DNA of 64,000 nucleotides from an uncultured Gemmatimonadota bacterium (GTDB lineage Bacteria; Gemmatimonadota; Gemmatimonadetes; Gemmatimonadales; Gemmatimonadaceae): assembly GCA_946478895.1 (NCBI GenBank), contig CAMLDY010000001.1, positions 84,790 to 148,789 on the forward strand, in the 5' to 3' direction. Shown piece after piece: positions 1 to 9,292 of this stretch. Within the stretch, counting starts at the first letter, position 1, and every line of letters begins with the position of its first letter. The notes beneath the pieces were generated by a model. The model made no database searches and had not been told where the DNA came from. It saw only the letters and a list, made by a program, of their open reading frames with translations. Both the position numbers and the translations under genes were made by a program.

Positions 1-1
1 T

Positions 2-439
2 TTGTTAGCGAAAGAGCTTGGTCTCGAGCCAACCGCCAGTTTCGCACAATACGAAGGGTCCTCAATTGGCGTCCGTGGCAGCTGTGATGTCGAGACTGAG
101 ACAATCTTGAAGACGGCAATCGAGTTCTCGAAGGCGAATGACACGGTGCTACGATCAACAAGATTCGCTGAGCGTCGCCGGACTTTGCATTGGGCGATCT
201 GCACTGGAGCAGGTGCTTCGGCTGACACGCTGAAAGAGGCTCGGGAGCTGGGTATCGACACCTTGATCGTTGGCGAGGGCCCACATTGGACGGCCGTAGA
301 GGCGGAAGAGCAGGGACTTTGTGTGATTTATGCCGGCCACTACGCCACCGAGACATTGGGGGTGCGAGCAATCAGCGAGCACCTGGCCACGCGATATGGG
401 ATCCCATCCAGCTTTGCGCGGGCATCGACCGGGTTATAG
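2..439 (+). CDS. Nif3-like dinuclear metal centre protein, C-terminal part
   Basis: This is the 3' part of a gene whose start lies before the window; 145 residues are visible. The C-terminal motif with GEGPHW followed about 20 residues later by GHYATE and then LGV matches the NIF3/DUF34 (YbgI) family, where the His and Glu of that second motif bind one of two metal ions. Family members form ring-shaped hexamers in the cytoplasm; the reaction is not settled and some have been linked to GTP cyclohydrolase I-like chemistry. The gene converges on a lipoprotein gene with 11 bases between the stop codons. The product name is well supported by the motif, the function is not. Confidence 0.85.
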   Translation: MLAKELGLEPTASFAQYEGSSIGVRGSCDVETETILKTAIEFSKANDTVLRSTRFAERRRTLHWAICTGAGASADTLKEARELGIDTLIVGEGPHWTAVEAEEQGLCVIYAGHYATETLGVRAISEHLATRYGIPSSFARASTGL

Positions 440-450
440 CTCGAACTCGG

Positions 451-1362
451 TCAGCAATCGGTATAGGCGCTTCTCCAGGTCAGATTCCACCGACCAGGCG
501 ATACGCGCTCGACCAGTCCCAGTCTGGCCCCATCCTCGGATTCAATTCCCACTACGACTGCCGGTCGTCGTTCCCGTCCGATCTCGACGACAGCGAGAAT
601 ATCCGTAACCTGGGTCGATTCTTCCGCACCCGCCGTTCTTGCGTAATACGCAGCGTCGAAATTTCCACGAGTGCCGGCAGCACGCTCTCCAATGATCGTC
701 AAATGCTCAACACGCGGGTTCGCCTCCTCGTTAACGGCACGTACTACGTCGGCGATGACAACATCCACAGAATCGAGTGTGAACCTGTACGCGGATCGCA
801 CTCTGAATGGAAGTCCGCGAAAGGCTGGATCGGCGGCGGCTGGAAGAGTGGCAGCAGTCTGCGTAATCGCGGCAGCGAGTCCGGCCGAGTCAGGGCTGGG
901 AAGCGATTCGATGGAATCCACTTTCACAGCAATTACACGATTTGCCACGAACCCCACACGCCAATTTGCGAGCGAAGTGTGAACTCTTACACGCGGCCAT
1001 GAATAACAGTCGGCAGTGGAATCAACGGCGGGCAGTGCAGCGACATCAGCAGCAGATTGAAGCTTGCCTGCACGTCCAAACAAATCGAAGCTGAGCCCCG
1101 CAATCGGCGGCGCGATACCCTGAAAGGTGGTGATGCTACTGTCAGTGGCCTCGGGAAGAACGACTGCCGCGGTGTCGGCGGAGGTAGTCGCAAGAATCAT
1201 CAAGGGCCCGGCTTCGCCATCCCAGTTGGTATTTGCAAGAGGGCTGGCTGGATAGACGGGCGGCAGGGTGCCGTGTGCAGAATCCATCCGGCTGGAGTCG
1301 TTATCGCGGCAGGCTCCAACTGTCATTATCACGATCGCGACTACACATGCACGTGCTCTCAT
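451..1362 (-). CDS. Predicted lipoprotein, unknown function
   Basis: The reading frame is open further upstream, but I place the start at the ATG at 1362 because it begins a typical lipoprotein signal: basic MRAR, a hydrophobic run, then VGAC with Cys as the lipidated residue. That gives about 303 residues. The mature protein starts with an Asp/Ser-rich linker and has no motif I recognise; Tyr/Trp-rich beta-type sequence suggests a secreted envelope protein. It is transcribed away from the MFS gene at 1491 with about 130 bases between, which must hold both promoters. The ribosome binding site is weak. The lipoprotein call is firm, the role unknown. Confidence 0.7.
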   Translation of the reverse strand: MRARACVVAIVIMTVGACRDNDSSRMDSAHGTLPPVYPASPLANTNWDGEAGPLMILATTSADTAAVVLPEATDSSITTFQGIAPPIAGLSFDLFGRAGKLQSAADVAALPAVDSTADCYSWPRVRVHTSLANWRVGFVANRVIAVKVDSIESLPSPDSAGLAAAITQTAATLPAAADPAFRGLPFRVRSAYRFTLDSVDVVIADVVRAVNEEANPRVEHLTIIGERAAGTRGNFDAAYYARTAGAEESTQVTDILAVVEIGRERRPAVVVGIESEDGARLGLVERVSPGRWNLTWRSAYTDC

Positions 1363-1490
1363 CACGGATAATCTGCCCGTAACCCCAGCCAGCGTCGAGT
1401 ACGCGGCTGCTGCTACGTCACGGTACGTATTTGTGCTGCTGAACTCGTGGTGTAGAGTTACCCGAGCAGCAGACGCTACGAGGGATCGAA

Positions 1491-2954
1491 ATGGCATCAA
1501 TGAGCGCCAGCACAGTAAACGAAGTCGAGCCAGGAATGTCGGTGAACGCGGCGGCGGGCGATTTCAACCCACCGCTCGCACCGTTCAGAGAGCGTCTTGG
1601 CTGGGCGCTCTACGATTTCGCGAACACGGTGTTCTCGATGAACGTCGCAACTTTGTACTTCGCCGCATGGCTCGTCGCGGATCTCGGACATTCGAACACA
1701 CTGTATGCGCTCGTAAACGGAATCGCTTCTGCGCTCGTCGTCGTTTCGATTCCGGTGTTCGGCGCAATTTCCGATGCAACACAGCGACGAAAGCCGTGGG
1801 TCGTCGGATTTACAATAATCGCCTGCGTATGCACAGTTATGATCGCCGTACTTGGGCAGCTGGGTCTGCCACTGACAGGTGAAGGGATTAGCTCGAGCGG
1901 CGGGAGTCAGTTGATCCATCCGGGACTGGCTCTTTTCGGAGTGCTGGCAGCTTTCACTATCGCCAATTACACCTACCAGGGCGCCCAGCCGTTCTATAAC
2001 GCGATGATGCCCGAGCTCGTGCCGGTGGATCACCGCGGGCGAATTTCCGGGATGGGCGCGGCACTGGGCTACGTCGGCTCAATCACCGGTGTCTTGCTGA
2101 CGTTTCCATTCTTTACCGGCGAGATGCCGATTCTGGGCGCGATCCCTGATCGGGTCATAGGATTTCTTCGTAGCGTAGTGCCCTTCACTGCGCACGGGGG
2201 CCGAGTCTCGACCTTTGTGCCGACGGCGCTGATCTTCTTCCTCTTCTCGCTACCCCTGATCCTATTCTGCCGGGATCACAATGCGTTGCCTGGAAAGAAG
2301 CGAATCGCATGGCGTGAGGCATTCAGCGATGTGAAGAACACGCTGAGCGAGTCCAGAAAATATCCCGGCACGATGCGTTTTATCCTGACGTCCTTCCTGT
2401 ATCAGGATGCCATGGGGACGATCATCGCCAACATGGCCCTCTATGCCATTTTCGCGATGGGCTTCGTCAAGGGAACCGAGGCAACCTTATTCGTAATTCT
2501 GACGGTGCCCGCCGTCATCGGCAGCTACTTGATCGGCAGACTTGTCGATCGGATCGGACCGAAGCGAACTCTCTCGTGGGTCCTGACGGGTTGGATCATT
2601 CTTCTCGTCGCGATGATCGCCGCGCCGTCGCGAAATGTGTTCTGGATCGTGGGAGCAGGCATCGGACTGATCTACGGAGGTGTATCGACCGCCGAGCGGC
2701 CGCTGCTTCTGAGCCTGGTTCCCGACGTCGAGGCAGGGCGATTTTTCAGCCTGATGGTACTCTCCTCACGCGCAGCTGCGGTGGTTGGACCTTTTGTGTG
2801 GGCTTTGGCAGTAGACGGGCTGAGACCGTCGATGGGAGTAGGTTTCGCGTATCGGGCCGGCGTATTCACGGTTGCGATTGGGATGGCGCTCGCATTCTGG
2901 ATGCTGCGACGTGTTCCCGACAATTTCGTCCGCCCCACAGCGATAGAGCGATGA
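1491..2954 (+). CDS. MFS transporter, UMF1/Atg22-like family
   Basis: The 487-residue protein has about twelve hydrophobic segments. Early on it has the sequence LGWALYDFANTVFS, and around residue 303 the sequence FLYQDAMGTIIANMALYA; both are hallmarks of the UMF1 (unknown major facilitator-1) group related to Atg22 permeases. The first cytoplasmic loop carries a typical MFS charged stretch, GAISDATQRRKPWV. It should sit in the inner membrane; the substrate is unknown. The start is set by GAGGG six bases before ATG. It overlaps the next gene, an acyltransferase, by ATGA, so the two are probably translationally coupled. Confidence 0.85.
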   Translation: MASMSASTVNEVEPGMSVNAAAGDFNPPLAPFRERLGWALYDFANTVFSMNVATLYFAAWLVADLGHSNTLYALVNGIASALVVVSIPVFGAISDATQRRKPWVVGFTIIACVCTVMIAVLGQLGLPLTGEGISSSGGSQLIHPGLALFGVLAAFTIANYTYQGAQPFYNAMMPELVPVDHRGRISGMGAALGYVGSITGVLLTFPFFTGEMPILGAIPDRVIGFLRSVVPFTAHGGRVSTFVPTALIFFLFSLPLILFCRDHNALPGKKRIAWREAFSDVKNTLSESRKYPGTMRFILTSFLYQDAMGTIIANMALYAIFAMGFVKGTEATLFVILTVPAVIGSYLIGRLVDRIGPKRTLSWVLTGWIILLVAMIAAPSRNVFWIVGAGIGLIYGGVSTAERPLLLSLVPDVEAGRFFSLMVLSSRAAAVVGPFVWALAVDGLRPSMGVGFAYRAGVFTVAIGMALAFWMLRRVPDNFVRPTAIER

Positions 2955-3925
2955 TCTACCACATGCTCCGCTGGATATCCGGAATAGCGATCAACTGGTT
3001 TTACCGCGACATTCGCATCACCAATTGCGAGGCGATCCCGGATGGCGGGCCGCTGCTCATCGCTGTCAATCACCAGAACGCTCTCGTCGATTCGCTCATC
3101 ACCGGCTGGGTTGTTCCCAGACGGGTGACAATGACGGCTAAAGCGACGCTGATGGGTAATCCGTTCGTCGCTCTGCTCTTCCGTGTAGTAGGCGTCGTCC
3201 CTCTGCGAAGGGCCAGCGATGAAGTCACCAGAACCGATGCCAATGGTCTCGATCGCTCACGCAATAACGAAGCATTTAGCGACATTCTCGATGTTCTCGA
3301 GACCGGCGGAGCCGTACTGATCTTTCCGGAGGGAAAGAGTCACAACGAGACCCGTCTCGAGCCGCTCAAAACCGGACTGGCGCGACTCGCGTTTAGCGCA
3401 AGGGACAATCGCGGAATTCGCGGCGTAAGAATTCTGCCGGTTGGTTTGGTTTTCGAGGACAAAGCAGCACCCGGTTCCGTCGTAGGAGTCAACATCGGCG
3501 ATTCAATCGAAATGGATTCCTGGTCGGGCTGTGATGCTGGCGAATTGACTGCCGAACTCGCAGAACGACTCAGAACTATCGCCGATCACCGCCGGATCCT
3601 CGAACGCGAGGCTTTCCCCCCGGCAACACATCAACGCCCAATTACATCCTTTTTCATCCGAGCCGCCGCTGCCTGGGGGCGCCATACCCACGAGCTTCCT
3701 ATCAGGCTGGCACGCAGACTGGCAGTCAGGCGAAGTCTCGACGCAGACCAACCGGCGATGCGAACAATCGTTCTGGGAACCGGCCTCGTGCTTCTTACCT
3801 ATGTGGCTTCGTTTGCGATCGTCGAGGCAGTTACGCAATCGATCTGGTTCAGCGCACTCTGGGTTACGAGTCTCGCGTTCGGTGCCTATTGGGCTGCTTT
3901 CGAAGACCGTCCCCGCAGCCGCTGA
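2951..3925 (+). CDS. 1-acyl-sn-glycerol-3-phosphate acyltransferase family protein
   Basis: A 324-residue PlsC-like acyltransferase. The acceptor/catalytic block NHQNALVD is at residues 40-47 (an HX5D spacing seen in one subgroup instead of the usual HX4D), and the glycerol-phosphate binding block FPEG is at 125-128. Two hydrophobic segments near the C-terminus (about 270-320) suggest membrane anchoring. It likely transfers an acyl chain from acyl-ACP or acyl-CoA to a lysophospholipid or similar acceptor at the inner membrane; the precise acceptor cannot be read. The start ATG overlaps the stop of the MFS gene. A frame-compatible upstream extension exists but lies wholly inside that gene and I reject it. 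It converges on polA with 2 bases between. Confidence 0.82.
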   Translation: MIYHMLRWISGIAINWFYRDIRITNCEAIPDGGPLLIAVNHQNALVDSLITGWVVPRRVTMTAKATLMGNPFVALLFRVVGVVPLRRASDEVTRTDANGLDRSRNNEAFSDILDVLETGGAVLIFPEGKSHNETRLEPLKTGLARLAFSARDNRGIRGVRILPVGLVFEDKAAPGSVVGVNIGDSIEMDSWSGCDAGELTAELAERLRTIADHRRILEREAFPPATHQRPITSFFIRAAAAWGRHTHELPIRLARRLAVRRSLDADQPAMRTIVLGTGLVLLTYVASFAIVEAVTQSIWFSALWVTSLAFGAYWAAFEDRPRSR

Positions 3926-3927
3926 TT

Positions 3928-6879
3928 TCAGGCCAGCTTCGTCTCGAGCCAGTTGGGGCCGACACCGAGATCTACGACCAGCGGCACGGAAAGCTGGGCG
4001 GCATGTTCCATCTGGTACTTGACCAGTTCCTGCACCGTGTCGAGCTCGCCGCTCGGCACCTCGAAGACCAGCTCGTCGTGCACCTGAAGCAGCATCTTGC
4101 TTTGCAGACCTTCGCTGCGAAGTGCATCGTCGATTCTGATCATAGCGATTTTGATCAAGTCGGCGGCTGACCCCTGAATCGGGGAATTCGCCGCGGTGCG
4201 CTCGCCAAATGCGCGGATGTTGAAGTTGCGTTCACGCAGCTCGGGGATATACCGGCGCCGTCCAAAGATCGTCTGCACGTAACCATTTTCGCGTGCGAAT
4301 GCGACCATTGCATCCAGGTAGTTCCGCACACCCTGGAAGCGCTGGAAGTACCTGGTGATGAATTCCTTCGCCTCGGCGTGTTCGATATTGAGCTGGCGCG
4401 ACAGAGCATGCGGGCCCTGACCATAGATGGTGGCGAAGTTGATCGTCTTGGCCCGACTGCGCATCGTGCTCGTGACTTCCGGCACTGGCACCTCGAAGAT
4501 CAGAGCCGCCGTCTGCCGGTGGATGTCTCCCCCCGCCTGGAACGCTTCCACGAATGCCGGATCGTGTGACAGGTGTGCGAGAAGTCTCAGCTCGATCTGG
4601 GAATAATCCGCCGCCACCAGCTGCCATCCCTTGCGTGGAATGAATCCGCGCCGAATGTCACGACCAAGCTCCCGACGGATTGGAATGTTCTGAAGGTTCG
4701 GATCACTCGAAGACAGCCGGCCTGTCGATGCGACGGTCTGATTGAACGAGGTGTGCAGCCGTCCTGTTTTTGGGTTGACCAGCCGTGGCAGCGCATCGAG
4801 ATACGTATTCTCGAGCTTCGACAGCTCGCGATACTCCATGAGCAGGGTGGGCAGCTCGTGACCTTCCTCAGCGAGCTCCATCAGAACGCTGGCATCCGTG
4901 GATGGACCTGTGCTCGTACGCTTCAGCACCGGCAGGTTCAACTTGTCGAACAGGATCTCGCGCAGCTGGGGATTCGAATTGATGTTGAACTCCATCCCCG
5001 CCGTCTGGTAGATCTGCGACTCGACGCCTTCGCGCTCCGCCTGAAAACGCTGCTTCAATGACGCGAACCACGGCAGATCAATGGCGATGCCAGTCCATTC
5101 CATCTCGGCCAGAACGTCGATGAGGGGTAGCTCCACTCCGTCAAGCAACCTCATCAGCTCGTGGGACTCGAGCAGTGGCTCGAAGACCCGACGCAGCCTA
5201 AGAGTCATGTCCGCATCTTCACACGAATAGTCCCGTGCGGCTTCGATTGGACACTCGTCGAACGGGATCGCAGTCTTCCCTTTCCCACAGAGATCCGTGT
5301 AAGACGTCATGGTGTGATCGAGGAACTCGAGCGCCAGAACATCCAGTCCGTGGGAGCGGCGGCTCGGATCGAGAACGTAGCTCGCCACCATTGTGTCGAA
5401 GTCGAGGCCTGCCAGCTGAATCCCCATCGAGCGAAGCAACAGCATGTCGAACTTCGCGTTCTGCGCGGTCTTCTTTACCGAAGGATCTTCGATGAGATCG
5501 CGGAGCGGCTTCATCTCAGGCGAATCGAGCGCAGGCAGATTATGTACTCGCTCCGGTCTGGTCTGTCGCAGCATCCGCGCAGCGATGCTCGTCGGCTCGC
5601 CGTTGCTGGTTTTGCGCTTCTTGGGCGCCGGCTCGAATGTCACTTCGTCACCGCCGCGGATGAGTCCTCTCTCTTCGGGCGCGTCCGTCGCCGATCGATC
5701 CCCTGCGACATCGACCAGCATCTCGACCTGACCTTCCCGCGGTAGACGATGCCGGAAGGGGAAATAGTAGGCGTCTCCCTCAGCGATGGCGATGGAAATC
5801 GACACCAGTGTAGAACGCAGTGGATCTGCCGGCTGCGGACTCCCTGCTTCTGCCAACGCTTCGGTGGCAAATCCGATTACACCGGCTACCCGTGCGCGCT
5901 GGACCGCCTCCAACACAGCGGCGGGCGAATCAGCTGTAACGTACTTGACGATCTTTTGCTGCTTCGGCTCTGCGGGTGCCTGTAGCGCGGCCTCTTTCGC
6001 GAGACCGTGGAACTCGAGCTCGATGAACAGATCGCGAAGCCGCTGCTGATCGGGAGTTTTTACCTTCAGCGTTTCCAGGTCGAGCGCCACCGGTAAATCA
6101 TCGCGAATTGTGACTAATTCCTTGGAGAGCCGCGCATTCTCCGCGTGCTCCAAAAGAGCCTCTCGGGGGCGTTTCTTCGTTATATCGGCGGCATGCGCGA
6201 GGATGGACTCCAGATGCCCGTATTGGCGCACCAGCTCCGACGCCGTCTTGTCGCCGATTCCCCTGACCCCCGGCACGTTATCCGATGAATCACCGACGAG
6301 AGCGAGATAGTCAGTGACGAACTCTGGCGGAACGCCCAGGCGCTCTTCAGCATTGTCGACTCCCACCCAGTGCTCTTCGACATTGGCCGGGCCGCCACGG
6401 CCAGGATTGAGCAGCCATACCCCGGGCCGCACCAGCTGCTGAAAATCCTTATCTCCCGAAACCACAACCGCATTGACGCCCTGCTCGATGCTCCGGGCCA
6501 CCAGCGTCCCGATGACATCATCAGCCTCATAGCCGGGCAACGTCAGAATCGGAATCCGGTACGCATCGAGCATTTCGCAGATGCGGTCCATACCACGATC
6601 GAAGTCTGACTGGAGCTCCTCCGTCAGCTTTTCACGCGTCGCCTTGTACGCGGGATATCGTTCGTGCCTGAACGACAAGCCCGAGTCGTGCACCCAGCCG
6701 AGGTATTCGGGCTGGTGCTTGGTGATAAGGCGCTGCAGGAAATTGGCGATGCCCCAGCTCGCTGATGTGTTCTCGCCCTTGCTCGTCGTCAGTGGGCGGG
6801 AGATCAGGGCGAAGAAGGCGCGGTAGATGAGCGCGTACCCGTCGACAAGAAACAGGCGCGGGCTGGCAGGACCTGTCAT
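3928..6879 (-). CDS. polA: DNA polymerase I
   Basis: A 983-residue family A polymerase that fills gaps and removes RNA primers. Residues 1-290 form the 5'-3' nuclease (VDGYALIYRAFF, YEADDVIGT, GDKDFQQL, GDSSDNVPG). The 3'-5' exonuclease-like domain follows: Exo II NAKFD (474-478) and Exo III YSCED (551-555) are intact, but the Exo I motif reads FATE (337-340) where FDTE is expected, so the first metal-binding Asp is Ala. Exo I to Exo II is 140 residues apart, about 70 more than in E. coli, with a charged KKRK-containing insertion near 385-445. The polymerase domain has motif A (DYSQIELR), motif B (RSRAKTINFATIYGQG) and motif C (VHDE). It lies 61 bases behind the GWxTD gene on the same strand. 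Confidence 0.97.
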   Translation of the reverse strand: MTGPASPRLFLVDGYALIYRAFFALISRPLTTSKGENTSASWGIANFLQRLITKHQPEYLGWVHDSGLSFRHERYPAYKATREKLTEELQSDFDRGMDRICEMLDAYRIPILTLPGYEADDVIGTLVARSIEQGVNAVVVSGDKDFQQLVRPGVWLLNPGRGGPANVEEHWVGVDNAEERLGVPPEFVTDYLALVGDSSDNVPGVRGIGDKTASELVRQYGHLESILAHAADITKKRPREALLEHAENARLSKELVTIRDDLPVALDLETLKVKTPDQQRLRDLFIELEFHGLAKEAALQAPAEPKQQKIVKYVTADSPAAVLEAVQRARVAGVIGFATEALAEAGSPQPADPLRSTLVSISIAIAEGDAYYFPFRHRLPREGQVEMLVDVAGDRSATDAPEERGLIRGGDEVTFEPAPKKRKTSNGEPTSIAARMLRQTRPERVHNLPALDSPEMKPLRDLIEDPSVKKTAQNAKFDMLLLRSMGIQLAGLDFDTMVASYVLDPSRRSHGLDVLALEFLDHTMTSYTDLCGKGKTAIPFDECPIEAARDYSCEDADMTLRLRRVFEPLLESHELMRLLDGVELPLIDVLAEMEWTGIAIDLPWFASLKQRFQAEREGVESQIYQTAGMEFNINSNPQLREILFDKLNLPVLKRTSTGPSTDASVLMELAEEGHELPTLLMEYRELSKLENTYLDALPRLVNPKTGRLHTSFNQTVASTGRLSSSDPNLQNIPIRRELGRDIRRGFIPRKGWQLVAADYSQIELRLLAHLSHDPAFVEAFQAGGDIHRQTAALIFEVPVPEVTSTMRSRAKTINFATIYGQGPHALSRQLNIEHAEAKEFITRYFQRFQGVRNYLDAMVAFARENGYVQTIFGRRRYIPELRERNFNIRAFGERTAANSPIQGSAADLIKIAMIRIDDALRSEGLQSKMLLQVHDELVFEVPSGELDTVQELVKYQMEHAAQLSVPLVVDLGVGPNWLETKLA

Positions 6880-6940
6880 GAACTCAATATAAATTGGCTC
6901 GAGTCAGCGCATCTCGAGCACGGACCAGATGGCGGCGCGC

Positions 6941-8326
6941 CTATCGCTGCCGTCGGGAAAGCAGCGACAAAAACTCCGTTTCACTTGGGCGTGTGAGTCT
7001 CCACCTGCCGGTTTCCTCGTAGAAGACCAGCTGCGTGTTGTAATTCCGGTACTGCCATATCTGAAGCCGGGTGGAGTTGGACATCTGGGTGGAGGTAATT
7101 GCCTGGTTGACGTTGCGTTCGTAGATCTGATCCGGCTCCCCCAGTCCAACGAATACCATTCCCCGATCAGAGAGCCAGCCGGGGTTCCGATCGATCCGGA
7201 ATTGAGCATTGGCGAGCTGAATCCGGCTGAAGTACGCCTGCATGTCCTCATTGATCGGAGTTTCCGGAATCGGATCCGTCTCGCGAAGGAACCTGGCCCA
7301 CACGGTTGCGCGCGCCTCGAGGGGGGCGGTGCGTAAAGCATTCAACCTCCCTGGATTGGCAAAGAAGCGCAGAAATCCGAGCATGTCCTCGAAGGACATC
7401 AGCGGAATGTCTTCACCGAAGCTGACGAACAATGGCGCCTTCACCGTATCGGAGCCATCGCGACGAGTGAACGCCACCTGGCCGACGCCGACACCCACTG
7501 TGGAAATCGGCACATTCACCACTCCACTGAACAACGCCCCCCGTCGCGCCAGTGCGGTCGAATCCCGCCACACCTGGGCTCCTTTATCGTTCCGTACCGT
7601 GAATTCCACGGGAAGTCTGGATCCCTGACCGTACGCCTCGACGTAAATGGCGACGGTACTGTCACGGCCGAAGACGGCGCTCGAGCGCGGGCTGGCGAGC
7701 AAAGAAGGCGACGAGTCCAGAGTAGTTCTGCCCGTTGCTTCATAGACGAGAAGTGGCGTAGACAGCTTCCCCGGGCCAAGCGCGGGTACCGTGAGCGCGG
7801 TCTCCTGGCTGGCCGACCGCGATCCACCGACATCGCGCACCATCGCTGTGAGGCTGTAGCTGCCGGGTGGAACGTGAAAGTAGTGCTGGAAGATGACGCT
7901 TTCGTCCGTTCGATTGATCTCCCTGAACGAGCCAACGCGTACGATCTCCATCACGTTCACGCTTGCGGCTTCGGCCCCGCCACGATTCAAGGTCAGCTTC
8001 ACTTCGTATGGTGCCCGATATCGCTCGCCTTCACGCGCAAAGGTGAGAGCTCTGTTCGGTATCGAGATGCTCACCAGCACGAGGGTCGTGTCCGGGAATG
8101 CGCTGGCGAACGACGAGACTTTACCTACGAACGAAACAGCGCCCGGCGCTGCAATAAGACCGATCTGGCGGTACAGCTCACTTATATCCGGGACCGGAGC
8201 GCCAGCGGCAGGAATGAGCCGTGGATCGGGTTCACGGTTCACCCGTGTCACGGAAGGGCTGCAGGCCAGAGCCGCGACCGAGCCAAGAATGAGGGAGTAA
8301 CGGCGATATCTCGCAGAAGTCAGCAT
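6941..8326 (-). CDS. GWxTD domain-containing lipoprotein
   Basis: The 461-residue product begins with a signal sequence ending in LAC, a lipobox, so it is probably a lipoprotein. The C-terminal quarter contains GWLSDRGMVFVGLGEPD, matching the GWxTD domain (here Ser replaces Thr), and ends with the usual IWQYRN and LVFYEE strands. GWxTD proteins are common in Acidobacteria, Gemmatimonadota and relatives, and their function is unknown. The middle part is beta-rich, with runs like those in immunoglobulin-type folds. The gene is upstream of polA and could share its transcript. It faces the kinase gene at 8378 across about 50 bases. Confidence 0.85.
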   Translation of the reverse strand: MLTSARYRRYSLILGSVAALACSPSVTRVNREPDPRLIPAAGAPVPDISELYRQIGLIAAPGAVSFVGKVSSFASAFPDTTLVLVSISIPNRALTFAREGERYRAPYEVKLTLNRGGAEAASVNVMEIVRVGSFREINRTDESVIFQHYFHVPPGSYSLTAMVRDVGGSRSASQETALTVPALGPGKLSTPLLVYEATGRTTLDSSPSLLASPRSSAVFGRDSTVAIYVEAYGQGSRLPVEFTVRNDKGAQVWRDSTALARRGALFSGVVNVPISTVGVGVGQVAFTRRDGSDTVKAPLFVSFGEDIPLMSFEDMLGFLRFFANPGRLNALRTAPLEARATVWARFLRETDPIPETPINEDMQAYFSRIQLANAQFRIDRNPGWLSDRGMVFVGLGEPDQIYERNVNQAITSTQMSNSTRLQIWQYRNYNTQLVFYEETGRWRLTRPSETEFLSLLSRRQR

Positions 8327-8377
8327 GAGTGATCTAGTACCCTATCCGGTCTTCCTGGTTTCTATTAGCTTCGCGGC

Positions 8378-9292
8378 GTGTCTCGAGAGCAGATGGTCGG
8401 CACGGTCGTCGCTGGCTACTCAGTCAAGAAAGAGGTGGGTGAAGGCGGCACGTCCGCTGTCTACCTGGCCGAGCATCAGAATCATGGCACCGTCGCGCTC
8501 AAAGTGCTACGGGAAAAGTTGCGCCAGGACAAGACTGCCGTCACCCGATTCGTCCGCGAGGCGAAGTATGGCGCGCGGGTGAAGCACCCGAACGTGGTCG
8601 AGACCATCGAAATCGGGCAGGCGGAAAATGGTCTCCACTTCCTTGCCATCGAGTGGGCCAAGGGAGAGATCCTCGAGCGCTACGCCAAGCAAAACGCTCC
8701 TCTCCCGCGTGATGAGGTTGCCACGATCGTCTCGCAGATAGCTGCCGGCGTGCAGGCTGCACATGACGCGGGAATCGTGCATCGCGATCTGAAGCCTGAA
8801 AACGTGATGTACGATCCCGAGACCCGTCGGGTTAAGCTCCTCGACTTCGGAATTGCCACAGATACCCAGGCCTCCGGTGACGAGCGACTGACTCGGGCCG
8901 GGTTTTTCGTCGGGACGCTCATGTACATCGCGCCCGAAGCATTGTCAGGTGAGATCGTGACGACGGCGGCAGACCAATACAGTCTGGCGACGATCGCGTA
9001 CTTCTTGTTGACCCGGTGCCTGCCCTACACCGCCAAGGCCCCACGCGAGATGTTCACTCAGCTTTTGACGATGCCGCCGATACCACTCCGCAATGCCGGG
9101 GGCGAAAACAGCAATCTGGTTTTCAGTCCCGAGCTCGACGCGGTGGTAATGCGAGCACTGTCACGATCGCCCGGTAGTCGCTACCCGAGCGTGATGGCTT
9201 TCGCGGAGGCTTTCGAAGCAGCGGCGAAGGTAACACCAGAGCCGCCACGAATGCTCGACAAGTTCAAAGGCTTACTTCGCCGCACTCGATAG
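8378..9292 (+). CDS. Serine/threonine protein kinase, soluble PknB-type
   Basis: A compact 304-residue kinase with every active-site element: the glycine loop GEGGTSAVY, the ATP lysine in ALKVLRE, the catalytic loop HRDLKPEN, DFG, and an APE-like IAPEAL. No transmembrane segment or PASTA domain follows; the chain ends soon after the C lobe with a basic tail. It should phosphorylate Ser/Thr in cytoplasmic proteins; targets are unknown. The start is uncertain: GTG at 8378, or ATG at 8393, which has GAGAG just upstream. The 3' end overlaps the opposite-strand histidine kinase by 21 bases. Confidence 0.92.
   Translation: MSREQMVGTVVAGYSVKKEVGEGGTSAVYLAEHQNHGTVALKVLREKLRQDKTAVTRFVREAKYGARVKHPNVVETIEIGQAENGLHFLAIEWAKGEILERYAKQNAPLPRDEVATIVSQIAAGVQAAHDAGIVHRDLKPENVMYDPETRRVKLLDFGIATDTQASGDERLTRAGFFVGTLMYIAPEALSGEIVTTAADQYSLATIAYFLLTRCLPYTAKAPREMFTQLLTMPPIPLRNAGGENSNLVFSPELDAVVMRALSRSPGSRYPSVMAFAEAFEAAAKVTPEPPRMLDKFKGLLRRTR

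Noticed and set aside
2576..2950. 125-codon upstream extension of the acyltransferase
   Set aside because: It lies inside the MFS gene in another frame and looks like a shadow (Arg/Asp-rich).
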